Below are positions 34,542-42,784 of a DNA stretch of 64,000 nt, piece after piece (positions within the stretch are counted from its first letter, which is position 1; every line of letters begins with the position of its first letter). Both the position numbers and the translations under genes were made by a program. Under the pieces are notes generated by a model that was not told the DNA's origin, did no database searches, and worked only from the letters and a program-made list of their open reading frames with translations. This DNA comes from Mesorhizobium ciceri WSM4083 (GTDB lineage Bacteria > Pseudomonadota > Alphaproteobacteria > Rhizobiales > Rhizobiaceae), in NCBI RefSeq assembly GCF_000519305.1, contig NZ_JAFG01000004.1, positions 1 through 64,000 of the forward strand, in the 5' to 3' direction.

Positions 34542-37490
34542 TCATCCCGTACGAAGCAAAAGATCGAAATCCTTCCTGACCGTCTGCGACGTCTCCTTGA
34601 GGTGTGCTTCCAGCACACCGAAATCCGGCAGGTCGGTCACCGCCAGAAGCAGATCCGAAAGCCCCGGCGGCACGTCGTCGCGCTCGAAGGCTCCGGTGAG
34701 GCACAACCGCGTCATCTGGGTCAGTGCAAGATAGAGCGCGTAGGCATCGCCAAGCTCCTGCCTTATCCCGGCATCGGCGAATCCGGGTGCGAGGCGCGAC
34801 AGGATCTCGGCCGTACCGGTGGCACGCGGCCCGACCCCGACCTGCCCGGTGATGACGGCCACCTGGGCGATGAATTCGAGATCGATGAGGCCGCCGGGGA
34901 TCAGCTTGATGTCCCAGAGATCGCGCGGCGGCTTTTCCTTCTCGATCATAGCCCGCATGTCCGCAGCCTCGGCCATCACCTTTGCAGCATCGCGCGGCTG
35001 TCCAAGCACCGCCGCTACTTCCGCTTCAACCTCGCCGCACAGGCTGGCGTCGCCGGCTATGGCGCGGGCGCGGGCCAGCGCCATGTGCTCCCAGGTCCAG
35101 GCTTCCTGGCGCTGGTATTTCTTGAAGGCATCGATATGGGTGGCCACCGGCCCCTTGTTGCCGGACGGCCGCAGGCGCAGGTCAAGTTCGTAGAGCACGC
35201 CCTCCGCCGTCGGCGCCGACACGGCCGCGATCAGCCTTTGCGTCATGCGGGTGTAGTAATGCGAAGGCGCCAGCGGCTTGTCGCCGTCGGACTCTTCGGC
35301 ATCCGGCGCGTGGTCGTAGAGCAGGATCAGGTCGACATCCGATCCGGCGGTCAGCTCGCGGCTGCCGAGCTTGCCCATACCGAGCAGCGCAACCACGCCG
35401 CCGGCAATGGTGCCGTGGCGCGCCGCGAATTCGGCCGTCACCGCCTGCAACGCCGCCTCGATGGTGAGATCCGCCAGATCGGAAAAGGCGCGGCCGGCCC
35501 GCGCCGGATCGATCGAGCCGGCGAGCAGCCGGACGCCGATCAGGAATTTGTGCTCGGAAGCAAAGATGCGCAGCCGGTCGAGCACGTCTTCATAGAGCCG
35601 GTCGCCCTCGACAAAGGCGGAAAGCCGCGCCGACAGATAGGCGCGGTCCGGCAATTCGGTCAGCAAAGCCGGGTCGAGCAAGCCGTCGAAGACATGCGGT
35701 CGGCGCGTGATGATCGCCGCCAGCCGAGGTGCGGCACCCATGATCGTCGCCAGAAGCTTCAGCAGGGCCGGATTGGATTGCAGCAGGGAGAACAGCTGGA
35801 TGCCGGCCGGCAGGCCGGCGAGAAACTCGTCGAAGCGCATCAGCGCTTCGTCGGCCCGGCGCGTCTGGCCGAAGGAGCGCAGCAGCGCCGGCGTCAATTC
35901 CGTCAGCCGCTCGCGCGCCTCCGCCGATTGGGTGACGCGATAGCGGCCAAAATGCCAGCCTCGGATGACGCGGCAGATGTCGCTTGGCCGCTGAAAGCCG
36001 AGCCCGTGCAAGGTCTGCAGTGTATCAGGATCGTCGACATCGCCGGTGAAGACCAGATTGCCGATGCCTGTCGACAGTTCGGGTGCTGTTTCGAACAGTG
36101 CCGCGTAGTGGCGTTCGACCTGCTGCAGCGAGGCGCGGAACGCTTGGGAAAAGGCAGATGCATCGGCAAAGGCGAGCATGCGGGCGATGCGCTCCAAGCC
36201 TTCATCATCTTCCGGAAGCATGTGGGTCTGCTCGTCGGCAACCATCTGCACGGCATGTTCGACGCGGCGCAGGAACCAGTACTGACGAGCCAGCGCATCG
36301 CGCGCCTCGGTGGTGATCCAGCCGCGGGTCGCAAGCTCGCCGAGCATCGGCACGGTCTCGCGGCCACGCAGTTCAGGGAAGCGTCCGCCGGCGATGAGCT
36401 GCTGGGTCTGGACGAAGAACTCGATCTCTCGAATGCCGCCGCGGCCGAGCTTGACGTTGTGGCCCTTGACCGCGATCTCGCCGTGACCCTTGTGGGCGTG
36501 GATCTGGCGCTTGATCGAATGGACGTCGGCAATCGCCGCGTAGTCCATGTATTTGCGCCAGATATAGGGCTGCAACTCCTTGAGGAAGGCCGCACCCGCG
36601 GCCAGATCGCCTGCCACCGGGCGTGCCTTGATCATCGCGGCGCGCTCCCAGTTCTGGCCGCGTGCCTCATAGTAGCGCAGTGCCGCCTCGACCGGGATCG
36701 CCAGCGGTGTCGAACCGGGGTCTGGGCGCAGTCTCAGATCGGTGCGGAAGACATAACCGTGTTCGGTGCGGTCCTGCAGGATGCGCACCAGGCGGCGCGT
36801 CAGCCTCGAAAACAACTCAGTGGCGTCGAGCGGATCGACGACGGCCGGCGCTTCCGGATCGAAGAAAACCACCAGATCGATGTCGGAGGAAAAATTCAGC
36901 TCATGCGCGCCGAGCTTGCCCATGCCGAGCAGGATCCAGCCCGACTGTTTCGACGGATTGCCGACATCCGGCAGTTTGAGTTTGCCCTGGCTATGCGCGT
37001 CGCGCAGCAGGAAGTCGACGGCCGCACGGGTGCAGGCGTCTGCAAGATCGCTCAATCGCCGGACCGTCAGCGCCGTTTCGGCCTCGCCGGCAAGATCGGC
37101 CAGCGCGATCAGGAAATGCGCCTCCGCCTTCCACTGGCGCAGCTCCATCATCAAGCCGGATTCCGAGACTGCTTCGGCTAGATGCACCTGGTCGATGGCG
37201 GCGCCGATCGCCTTCAGCCGAGCCTCGATCGTCTGCTCGAACAGCCCATCCAGGATTTGTGGCCGGCGACGTGCGGTATCACGCAGAAACGGCGACAGAT
37301 CGAAGACGGCGGCGAGGAAATCCTGGCCCTCCCCTTTGCCGGCCAGGAACTTGGCCAGCCGCGTCAACCCTTCTTCACGTGCGGCGGAAGCGATCTCGGC
37401 CAGTTCCAGCCGCGCGCGGTCCTTGTCCAGCGGGGCAAGCCTGGCCGTCGGCTTCAGCAGCCAATCTTTCACCCTCGCAGCCGTGCTCAT
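34542..37490 (-). CDS. glnE: Bifunctional glutamine synthetase adenylyltransferase/deadenylyltransferase
   Basis: Regulates glutamine synthetase by adding or removing AMP in response to PII state and glutamine. 982 residues with two nucleotidyltransferase halves: the deadenylylation half contains GKLGAHELNFSSDIDLVVFFD near residue 193 (quoted in part, GKLGAHELNFSSDIDL) and the adenylylation half GKLGSRELTAGSDVDL near residue 709, each followed by a GlnD-PII-uridylyltransferase-like helical domain. The start ATG shares one base with the stop of the upstream histidine kinase (TGATG), so it is cotranscribed with that pair. Confidence 0.95.
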   Translation of the reverse strand: MSTAARVKDWLLKPTARLAPLDKDRARLELAEIASAAREEGLTRLAKFLAGKGEGQDFLAAVFDLSPFLRDTARRRPQILDGLFEQTIEARLKAIGAAIDQVHLAEAVSESGLMMELRQWKAEAHFLIALADLAGEAETALTVRRLSDLADACTRAAVDFLLRDAHSQGKLKLPDVGNPSKQSGWILLGMGKLGAHELNFSSDIDLVVFFDPEAPAVVDPLDATELFSRLTRRLVRILQDRTEHGYVFRTDLRLRPDPGSTPLAIPVEAALRYYEARGQNWERAAMIKARPVAGDLAAGAAFLKELQPYIWRKYMDYAAIADVHSIKRQIHAHKGHGEIAVKGHNVKLGRGGIREIEFFVQTQQLIAGGRFPELRGRETVPMLGELATRGWITTEARDALARQYWFLRRVEHAVQMVADEQTHMLPEDDEGLERIARMLAFADASAFSQAFRASLQQVERHYAALFETAPELSTGIGNLVFTGDVDDPDTLQTLHGLGFQRPSDICRVIRGWHFGRYRVTQSAEARERLTELTPALLRSFGQTRRADEALMRFDEFLAGLPAGIQLFSLLQSNPALLKLLATIMGAAPRLAAIITRRPHVFDGLLDPALLTELPDRAYLSARLSAFVEGDRLYEDVLDRLRIFASEHKFLIGVRLLAGSIDPARAGRAFSDLADLTIEAALQAVTAEFAARHGTIAGGVVALLGMGKLGSRELTAGSDVDLILLYDHAPDAEESDGDKPLAPSHYYTRMTQRLIAAVSAPTAEGVLYELDLRLRPSGNKGPVATHIDAFKKYQRQEAWTWEHMALARARAIAGDASLCGEVEAEVAAVLGQPRDAAKVMAEAADMRAMIEKEKPPRDLWDIKLIPGGLIDLEFIAQVAVITGQVGVGPRATGTAEILSRLAPGFADAGIRQELGDAYALYLALTQMTRLCLTGAFERDDVPPGLSDLLLAVTDLPDFGVLEAHLKETSQTVRKDFDLLLRTG

Positions 37491-38965
37491 CAGTGATCCT
37501 CCCGTGCCGGGAAACTCATGACCACGGATAATCCAGGATTGCCGGGCAAGAGTTCAAGCCGGCCATTGTGGAATGTCATGACCGCCTTGGCGAGGCTGAG
37601 GCCAAGACCGGAACCCGGCTGCGAACGGCTCTTCTCCAGCCGCACGAAGCGTTCCGTGGCACGCGCGCGGTCGCCGTCGTCGGGAATGCCGTGTCCATTG
37701 TCGGCAACCGACAGGCGGACGTCCGCACCGGCTCGCTCAAGCGTGACGCGCACCGCCGGCTGGGCATTGGCGCCGGTGGAATATTTGATGGCGTTGTCGA
37801 CGATGTTCGACAGCGCCTGACCGATCAGTTCGCGGTTGCCGTTGACGGACACCGCCTCGCGCACATCTGCTTCCAGCGACACGCCTGCCTCTTCCGCCAC
37901 CGGCTCGTAGAGCTCGACGACATCGCGCACGGCCTCCGCCAGATCGACGCGGTTGGTGTTCTCCGAGGAGTAGCCGGCCTCGAGCCGGGAAATCATCAGG
38001 ATGGCGTTGAAGGTTTTTATCAACTGGTCCGACTCGGCAATGGTGCCTTCCAGCGCCTGCCGGTAGTCGGTGGGCTTTTGCTTGCCCGAAAGCGTCGCTT
38101 CGGCCCGGTTGCGCAACCGGGTCAGCGGCGTCTTCAGATCATGCGCGATGTTGTCGGAAACCTGCTTCAGGCCTTCATTCAGCGTGGCGATCCTGGCCAG
38201 CATGGCATTGAGATTTTCGGAGAGCCGGTCGAACTCATCGCCAACCCCCGTCACCGGCAGCCTGCCCGACAGATCGCCGCCCATGATGCGGCGGCTGGCC
38301 TCCGACACGCTGTCGATGCGCTTCAGCGCGGCGCGGCCGACAAAAAACCAGATCAGCAATCCGCCCAGCCCCATCATGCCGAGCGCCAGCATCAGCGCAC
38401 GGCGGATGACGGCACGAAACCGTTCCGGCTCGCCGAGATCGCGGCCGACCAGCATGATCATCTGGTTCGGCAGCCGCAGCACCAGCGCGATGGCGTTATG
38501 GCCCTTTTCGCCCTGCGCCTGCGCATCGCTCTGTTCGGATTGGGTGCTGCCCTGCTCGGCGGGCAGATTGCGTAGACGCTCGAGTTCTCCCTCGCCAAAG
38601 CGCTGATAGGAGAACGGGCTCGAGGTCCAGCCTTCGGTTTCGAGAACGCCAGGTTCGAGGCTCTGCACATTGCCGGTCAGGATCTGTCCGTTGGCGTCGG
38701 CAATCAGATAGAGGTTTGCGCCGGGCTGGCGCGAGCGCGCTTCGACCACGCGGACCAGTACCGGCAGGCCGCCGCGCTGATAGGCGCGAGCCAGACCGAG
38801 CACCTCGTCATTGATGGTGTCCTGGGTCTGTGCGGTCAGCATGCGCGCCGACAGCGAGGTCATGTAGAAGACGAGCGCCACCGCGCACAGCGCGAAGAGC
38901 AGGAGGTAGAGCGCCGAAAGCCGCGCTGCCGTCGTCTTCATGATGGCTGGCACGGAAAGAGCCAT
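37490..38965 (-). CDS. Two-component sensor histidine kinase
   Basis: 491-residue membrane kinase. Two helices (about 18-38 and 195-215) flank a periplasmic sensor domain, followed by HAMP (about 215-268, with RRIMGGDLSGRLPVTGVGDEFDRL), HisKA with the phosphorylated histidine in NIAHDLKTPLTRLRNRAE near 274, and HATPase (DNAIKYS, ADNGHGIPDDG, GSGLGLSLAKAV). Eight bases separate its first ATG from the response regulator stop; an ATG at 38941 is an alternative start. The pair sits between degP and glnE, an arrangement I know from other rhizobia. The signal is unknown; degP proximity suggests envelope stress. Confidence 0.9.
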   Translation of the reverse strand: MALSVPAIMKTTAARLSALYLLLFALCAVALVFYMTSLSARMLTAQTQDTINDEVLGLARAYQRGGLPVLVRVVEARSRQPGANLYLIADANGQILTGNVQSLEPGVLETEGWTSSPFSYQRFGEGELERLRNLPAEQGSTQSEQSDAQAQGEKGHNAIALVLRLPNQMIMLVGRDLGEPERFRAVIRRALMLALGMMGLGGLLIWFFVGRAALKRIDSVSEASRRIMGGDLSGRLPVTGVGDEFDRLSENLNAMLARIATLNEGLKQVSDNIAHDLKTPLTRLRNRAEATLSGKQKPTDYRQALEGTIAESDQLIKTFNAILMISRLEAGYSSENTNRVDLAEAVRDVVELYEPVAEEAGVSLEADVREAVSVNGNRELIGQALSNIVDNAIKYSTGANAQPAVRVTLERAGADVRLSVADNGHGIPDDGDRARATERFVRLEKSRSQPGSGLGLSLAKAVMTFHNGRLELLPGNPGLSVVMSFPAREDH

Positions 38966-38972
38966 GCTGCTG

Positions 38973-39647
38973 CTAGCCGCTCTTCAACATATAGCCCGCG
39001 CCGCGAACCGTATGCAGGATGGGCTTGTCGAAGCCCTTCTCGATCTTGCCGCGCAGCCGGGAGACATGGACGTCGATGACATTGGTCTGCGGATCGAAAT
39101 GGTAGTCCCAGACATTTTCCAGCAGCATGGTGCGCGTCACCACCTGGCCGGCATGCCGCATCAAATATTCGAGCAATCGGAATTCACGCGGCTGCAGCGT
39201 TATCTCGCGTGACGCACGGCGGACCGAATGCGACAGCCTGTCGAGTTCGAGATCGCCGACGCGGTAGACGGTTTCGGCTTCCTTGGCGCTGGCGCGACGG
39301 TTCAGAACCTCGACGCGGGCCAGAAGCTCGGAGAAGGCGTAGGGTTTTGTCAGGTAATCGTCGCCGCCGGCGCGCAGACCCGTGACCCTATCATCGACCT
39401 CGCCGAGCGCCGACAGGATCAGCACCGGCGTCGTGTTGCCCCTGGACCGGAGACCGGCAATGACCGACAGGCCGTCGCGACGCGGCATCATCCGGTCGAT
39501 CACCATCACGTCGTAGTCGCCGGCGTCGGCGAGCGCAAAGCCGGTTTCGCCGTCACCGGCGACATGCGCGGTGTGACCGGCCTCGGCAAAGGCTTTCTGC
39601 AAGTAATCCGCAGCCTCGCGATCGTCTTCTATGACGAGAATCTTCAT
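38973..39647 (-). CDS. OmpR/PhoB-family response regulator
   Basis: 224-residue regulator. The receiver domain has the acidic pocket EDD (residues 7-9), phosphoacceptor D51 (MVIDRMMP) and the conserved KP near 100 (YLTKPY). The C-terminal winged helix (about 130-222) has EFRLLEYLMRHAGQVVTRTMLLENVWDYHFDPQTNVIDVHVSRLRGKI, quoted as EFRLLEYLMRHAGQVV and NVIDVHVSRLRGKI. The ATG at 39647 gives the expected N terminus MKILVIEDD. Cotranscribed with the downstream kinase. Confidence 0.93.
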   Translation of the reverse strand: MKILVIEDDREAADYLQKAFAEAGHTAHVAGDGETGFALADAGDYDVMVIDRMMPRRDGLSVIAGLRSRGNTTPVLILSALGEVDDRVTGLRAGGDDYLTKPYAFSELLARVEVLNRRASAKEAETVYRVGDLELDRLSHSVRRASREITLQPREFRLLEYLMRHAGQVVTRTMLLENVWDYHFDPQTNVIDVHVSRLRGKIEKGFDKPILHTVRGAGYMLKSG

Positions 39648-39998
39648 AGGGCTGTTATACGCGATTTCGCCGGAAGGTTGAGTGGCAGACATCTGCATTG
39701 TGGCCTTTGCCAAAGCGCATCGCGATCAAGATCGCTCGAAGCAGTGCGCGATAAAGCTGCTCGCTGCCGATGTCGTTGGCATCGGATCGCCGAAGCGCTT
39801 TTGAAAGTGTGCGGCAGCGGGCGATGGGAAGCCCGCTGCCGCCGGGGGAAGGCGCGATGACTGACTAACGCGCGTTCCTCCATGCTTTCCCGTACGGCGG
39901 CTCGGGGGTGTTGAACCGGCGCACTGGAAAAGTCCAACTTGCCGCCGGAACGCCCTCACCCACCTTGGAAAGGCCGAGAGAACGCTCCGGGGCCGAGC
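39648..39998. other. Intergenic region between degP and the response regulator gene
   Basis: About 350 bases with no supported gene; frames here are arginine-rich shadows. It carries the strong hairpin at 39811-39842 and, on the minus strand, presumably the promoter of the response regulator operon near 39660-39760. Confidence 0.55.
39811..39842 (-). terminator. Strong hairpin after degP, possible attenuator
   Basis: Perfect 12-base stem GCGGCAGCGGGC / GCCCGCTGCCGC with an eight-base loop. It lies 157 bases after the degP stop and 164 before the response regulator start on the minus strand. It lacks a real T-run, so it could be a Rho-independent-like pause, an mRNA-stabilising hairpin or an attenuator. 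Confidence 0.45.
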
Positions 39999-41552
39999 TC
40001 AGCCCTTGGCGACGGGCAGCGCGACGAAACGATTGGTGTCGTCGCGGGTGATCTGCATCAGCACTGCCTTGCGGCCGGATTTGACTGCATCGGTCATCGC
40101 CTTGGTGACGTCTTCGGTGCCGTTCACTTCGGTCGAATTGACTGACGTGATGACGTCGCCCGGCTGGATGCCGCGATCGGCGGCGTCGCTGTCGGGATCG
40201 ACATCGGTCACCACCAGTCCCTTGCCGTTTTCGGACTTGGTGACGGTCAGGCCGAGATCGGCCAGCGTGTCGGGCTTTGCCGGAGCGGCAGGCTGCGACT
40301 GGTCGACAGAGGCCTGCTTGTCGCTCGAGGGCAGTTTGCCGAGATCGACCTTGACCGCTTGGCTCTTGCCGTCGCGCCACACGGTGACGTCGACCGATTT
40401 GCCAGGCGAGAAGGCGCCGATCAACCGTGCCAGTTCCTTCGGCGAAGCGACATCCTTGCCGTCGACCTGAGTGATCACGTCACCGGCCGTGATGCCCGCC
40501 TTCTTGCCGGGACCATCGTCCTGGGCGCTGGAAACCAGTGCGCCGTTGTTGGACTTCAGACCAAGCGACTCAGCGATGTCGGAGGTGACCGGCTGGATTT
40601 CGACGCCGAGCCAGCCGCGCTGCACGGAACCGCTCTTCATCAGGTCCTGAACGACCTGCTTGGCGGTCGAAGCGGGAATGTCGAAGGCTATGCCGACGCT
40701 GCCGCCGGACGGCGAGAAGATCGCGGTGTTGATGCCGACGACCTGGCCGTTGAGGTTGAAGGTCGGGCCGCCCGAATTGCCGCGGTTGACCGATGCGTCG
40801 ATCTGGATGAAGTCGTCATAAGGGCCAGCGCCGATGTCGCGGCCGCGGGCGGAGACGATGCCGGCGGTGACGGTGCCACCAAGGCCGAACGGATTGCCGA
40901 CGGCCACCACCCAGTCGCCGACGCGAACCTTGGAGTCGTCGGCGAAGTCGACATAGGTAAACTTGCCGACGCCGTCGACCTTGAGCACGGCGAGATCGGT
41001 GCGCGGGTCGGTGCCGATCAGCTTGGCGTCGAGTTCCTTGCCGTCATTCATCACCACGGTGAAGGCCGAGCCTTCCGAAACGACGTGGTTGTTGGTGACG
41101 AGGTAGCCGTCATCCGAGATGAAGAAGCCGGATCCCTGGGCAACCGGCCGCGGCTGGTCGTTGTTGCGGTCGCGGTGGCTGAAGCGCCTGTTGCCGCCAC
41201 CCTGGCCGTCCTGGTCACCAAAGCCACGGAATTCCTTGAAGAAGCGGCGCAGCTGGGGATTGTTGGGCAGGTTGTTCATGCCATCCTGGTCGTCGGACGG
41301 ATCGGAGCCGTCATCGGCGGCCGGGCTGATCTTGGCCTTGACCTTGACGCTGACAACAGCGGGAGAAACGCGCTCGACGACATCGGCGAAGCCCGGCACC
41401 TGCGGCGCCTCGACACGCACGGCATCAGCCAGAACAGGGCTGGTTCCGCTGGTCAGCGCGCCGACACCGATCGCACCGGCCACGGCGACAGACGCGACGG
41501 CAGCCATGAGACGCTTGCGGGTGACGGAATATGAATTGGGGGCAATATTCAT
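39999..41552 (-). CDS. degP: Periplasmic serine protease, DegP/Do family
   Basis: Envelope protein quality-control protease, 517 residues. A signal-anchor-like segment (AAVASVAVAGAIGVGALTSG) leads to a trypsin-like domain with the triad H near 154 (TNNHVV), D near 183 (DPRTDLAVL) and S near 256 (RGNSGGPTF), then two PDZ domains (about 290-380 with RGWLGVEIQPV and about 425-510 with DVITSVNSTEV). The ATG at 41552 is preferred because a GAGGA ribosome site lies 11 bases upstream, inside the longer TTG reading. A glycine/aspartate-rich insert with FKEFRGFGDQDGQGGG lies in the LA loop. Confidence 0.94.
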   Translation of the reverse strand: MNIAPNSYSVTRKRLMAAVASVAVAGAIGVGALTSGTSPVLADAVRVEAPQVPGFADVVERVSPAVVSVKVKAKISPAADDGSDPSDDQDGMNNLPNNPQLRRFFKEFRGFGDQDGQGGGNRRFSHRDRNNDQPRPVAQGSGFFISDDGYLVTNNHVVSEGSAFTVVMNDGKELDAKLIGTDPRTDLAVLKVDGVGKFTYVDFADDSKVRVGDWVVAVGNPFGLGGTVTAGIVSARGRDIGAGPYDDFIQIDASVNRGNSGGPTFNLNGQVVGINTAIFSPSGGSVGIAFDIPASTAKQVVQDLMKSGSVQRGWLGVEIQPVTSDIAESLGLKSNNGALVSSAQDDGPGKKAGITAGDVITQVDGKDVASPKELARLIGAFSPGKSVDVTVWRDGKSQAVKVDLGKLPSSDKQASVDQSQPAAPAKPDTLADLGLTVTKSENGKGLVVTDVDPDSDAADRGIQPGDVITSVNSTEVNGTEDVTKAMTDAVKSGRKAVLMQITRDDTNRFVALPVAKG

Positions 41553-41691
41553 GGATTTCTTATCCTCTTTCAAACGGACGCTGCTTGATCGGCATCCTCA
41601 GGAAAAGAGAATTAGAGCGGTACACATTACAGCGCCATTTCCGACACATGAAACTTTGGTAATGTTTGGGGTCAGGGGACGCACAACCCCC

Positions 41692-41727
41692 TTGGCTGCG
41701 AAGTCCGATGTGCTATCTTGTACACAA
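41692..41727 (+). promoter_or_regulatory. Promoter and candidate operator of the RHH/ParE module
   Basis: TTGGCT (41692-41697), 16-base spacer, TATCTT (41714-41719), then TTGT-AC-ACAA (41718-41727) overlapping the -10 box with a second ACAA half-site at 41734-41737. Fits autorepression by the ribbon-helix-helix antitoxin; regulator binding is inferred. Confidence 0.5.
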
Positions 41728-41748
41728 CTCAGCACAAGGCTTTCATAA

Positions 41749-42018
41749 ATGACAGCAAGCACCACTTTGACCATCCGGGTCTCTTCCGAAACCAAGCTGA
41801 AGCTGGAGCGGATCGCCACCGACACCCGGCGTAGCAAATCGTTCCTCGCCGCCGAGGCGGTCTCGGCCTACGTCGATCGCGAACTCGATATCATTGAAGG
41901 CATCAAACGCGGCATGGAAGATGCGGCGGCTGGCCGTGTCGTGCCTCACGACGATGCCATGGCGGAAATCGACGCGGTCATCGAATCGGCGGAAGCCAGG
42001 CGCTTGGGCAAGGCGTGA
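41749..42018 (+). CDS. Type II antitoxin, CopG/ParD-like ribbon-helix-helix
   Basis: 89-residue antitoxin. The N-terminal beta strand TLTIRVSSETKLKLERIA followed by RSKSFLAAEAVSAYVDREL is the ribbon-helix-helix DNA-binding fold; the acidic, alanine-rich C terminus (about 55-89) is the toxin-binding segment. It overlaps the ParE gene as GTGA. A promoter with an inverted repeat is just upstream. Confidence 0.88.
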   Translation: MTASTTLTIRVSSETKLKLERIATDTRRSKSFLAAEAVSAYVDRELDIIEGIKRGMEDAAAGRVVPHDDAMAEIDAVIESAEARRLGKA

Positions 42019-42323
42019 AGCGGTTCGTCGCCTGGTCGCGAGAAGCGCTGGACGATCTTAAGCAGCAAGTTGCCTTTATCGCTCAGGACAATCCTGCAGC
42101 AGCCCGACGCCTCGCGGATCGTATTCGTGAAATGGGCCGGGGCCTTGGTGATATAGCGACGGGCCGGCCAGGCCGAGTAACAGGCACATATGAGAAGTTC
42201 ATCGGCCGCCTGCCCTACATCATTGCCTATGAGTTGCGCCCGATCGCTGGCCGTCAGAGCGTCGTTATCCTGCGTGTCATTCACACGTCGCGGGACTGGC
42301 CCTCGGAGGAATGGCCGAGCTAA
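42015..42323 (+). CDS. parE: ParE/RelE-superfamily toxin
   Basis: 102-residue toxin starting at a GTG overlapping the antitoxin stop. Typical ParE features: WSREALDDLKQQVAFIAQDNPAAARRLADRI (quoted in part: EALDDLKQQVAFIAQDNP), RPGRVTGTYEKFIG and the terminal YIIAYEL...VVILRVIHTSRDWP. ParE members poison DNA gyrase while RelE members cleave mRNA; the basic C-terminal strand alone does not settle which. It runs into the 3' end of ccmH (42320-42323 overlap, convergent). Confidence 0.88.
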   Translation: MKRFVAWSREALDDLKQQVAFIAQDNPAAARRLADRIREMGRGLGDIATGRPGRVTGTYEKFIGRLPYIIAYELRPIAGRQSVVILRVIHTSRDWPSEEWPS

Positions 42324-42784
42324 TTGCCTAGTATCTTGTCCAGCGCCGCCTGTTCCTCAGTGGTCAGTGCATTGGTTGCCAGCGTGCGGCGCGACCGCGC
42401 GGTCAGCACGATGAAAACACCTCCCACCAGCAACAGCAGGACAGGCGTGCCCCACAGCAACGCATTGCGCAGGTCGAAACGCGGCTTCAGCAGCACGAAC
42501 TCGCCGTAACGCGACACCACGTAATCCATCACCTGCTGGTCGGTGTCGCCGGCGACGAGGCGCTGGCGCACAAGGACGCGCAGGTCGCGGGCAAGGTCGG
42601 CGTCGGATTCGTCGATCGACTGGTTCTGGCAGACCATGCAGCGCAAGCCTTCCGACAGCGCCCGCGCCCGCGCCTCCAGCGTCGGATCAGGCAGCACTTC
42701 GTCAGGCTTCACCGCCAAGGCCGTGCCGGCAAAAAACAACGCCAGCAGCAGGACAATCGAGGTCAGCGAGAACCGTGCGTTCAT
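42320..42784 (-). CDS. ccmH: Cytochrome c maturation protein CcmH
   Basis: 154-residue membrane-anchored thioredoxin-like reductant of the apocytochrome c heme-binding cysteines. Signal peptide (residues 5-24), the redox motif RCMVCQNQSI with C49 and C52, and a C-terminal membrane helix (ALLWGTPVLLLLVGGVFIVL). The start overlaps the ccmF stop as ATGA. Known as cycL in rhizobia. It is the last gene of the ccm operon here. Confidence 0.95.
   Translation of the reverse strand: MNARFSLTSIVLLLALFFAGTALAVKPDEVLPDPTLEARARALSEGLRCMVCQNQSIDESDADLARDLRVLVRQRLVAGDTDQQVMDYVVSRYGEFVLLKPRFDLRNALLWGTPVLLLLVGGVFIVLTARSRRTLATNALTTEEQAALDKILGN

Noticed and set aside
34602..37181. 859-codon plus-strand frame opposite glnE
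   Set aside because: Composition is that of an antisense shadow and glnE domain motifs on the minus strand are decisive.
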